Of a DNA stretch of 31,085 bases, positions 30,954 through 31,085 are shown one piece after another. Positions within the stretch are counted from its first letter, which is position 1. Each line of letters starts with the position of its first letter. Origin of the DNA: a virus; the IMG/VR virus record IMGVR_UViG_3300004369_000083, positions 1-31,085 of that record. The stretch is one strand, 5' to 3'. The notes beneath the pieces were generated by a model. It was not told where the DNA came from. It saw only the letters and a list, made by a program, of their open reading frames with translations, and ran no database searches. A program made the translations under genes and the position numbers.

Positions 30954-30971
30954 TGTTCGGCAACTGTTCGG
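30954..30971 (+). promoter_or_regulatory. Paired TGTTCGG direct repeats, site 2
   Basis: TGTTCGG at 30954-30960 and 30965-30971, again with an 11-base period, between the portal stop and the prohead protease. It continues GTTTCCGTG and is followed by GCTATCTGC and TATAGC, possible weak -10 boxes. It matches site 1 (27309-27326) in motif, spacing and the following TTT. The gap from 30952 around the circle to 37 is about 72 bases and holds no other feature. Confidence 0.55.
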
Positions 30972-30986
30972 TTTCCGTGTGGCTAT

Positions 30987-31085
30987 CTGCTATAGCTTGC
31001 GCCAACATCCAAAGGAAAAACCAATGACCAAAGATCAACGCGGGTGTCCGCTGATAATCAAGGGGGTCAACGGTGACGAGGGCAT
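30987..31085. repeat. Terminal direct repeat, right copy (circular closure)
   Basis: Identical to 1-99. It restarts the prohead protease gene, so the sequence runs past its own beginning. See the left copy for interpretation. Confidence 0.93.
31024..31085 (+). CDS. Prohead protease, duplicated partial copy at the contig end
   Basis: The first 62 bases of the gene at 38-799, repeated because the contig overlaps itself. It is incomplete only because the contig ends; it is not a second gene or a broken one. Confidence 0.9.
   Translation, partial: MTKDQRGCPLIIKGVNGDEG

Overview
The window is a complete, or very nearly complete, tailed-phage genome (class Caudoviricetes, siphovirus-like). Bases 1-99 are repeated exactly at 30987-31085, so the contig closes on itself as a circle of 30,986 bp (or a circularly permuted molecule). 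Evidence for a long non-contractile tail is an HK97-type head set, a 1276-residue tape measure, a tube-like major tail protein, and no sheath gene. Every supported gene is on the + strand. Most neighbours overlap by ATGA, GTGA or TGATG, so translation is probably coupled over long stretches. By eye the DNA is GC-rich, except for a more AT-rich patch at about 3240-4400. Promoters look sigma70-like and many genes have AAGGAG-type ribosome sites, so the host is a bacterium; I cannot name it. I found no integrase, CI-type repressor, tRNA or CRISPR.

Layout read around the circle. (1) Packaging and head: a sigma70-like promoter (27203-27232) and a leader hairpin-terminator precede terS, terL, a portal fused to a MuF-like domain, the prohead protease, the major capsid protein, two small putative decoration proteins and a YadA-like fiber with a small partner. 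(2) A lysis-like block lies inside the structural region: two small membrane proteins, a metallophosphoesterase and a CHAP/NlpC-like endolysin. (3) Connector and tail genes follow: gp6-like adaptor, gp10-like tail completion protein, tail terminator-like protein, a major tail protein flanked by two glycosyltransferases, two chaperone-position ORFs, tape measure and distal tail proteins. (4) A strong terminator (19072-19101) ends this block.

(5) A consensus-like promoter (19112-19141), overlapping short repeats and a perfect 21-bp dyad, starts the early block. It encodes a ribbon-helix-helix regulator, several tiny proteins (some membrane), a RecB/Cas4-like nuclease, a beta-class DNA methyltransferase, an SSB-like protein and a VapE-type primase-helicase. 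(6) After a second terminator come a VRR-NUC nuclease and a small protein resembling DnaA domain IV.

The most unusual structure is a pair of about 108-bp intergenic elements at 11356-11463 and 26164-26272. They are inverted copies of each other, including 40 identical bp. They have G-quadruplex-type tracts beside an AT-rich core and lie almost opposite each other on the circle. With the DnaA-domain-IV-like protein, SSB and primase-helicase nearby, they are candidates for replication origin or terminus elements, or for recombination or regulatory sites. Other points of interest are the two glycosyltransferases around the tail tube gene, the portal-MuF fusion, the phosphoesterase in the lysis block, paired TGTTCGG repeats ahead of two late genes, and a structured 139-bp gap upstream of the methyltransferase.
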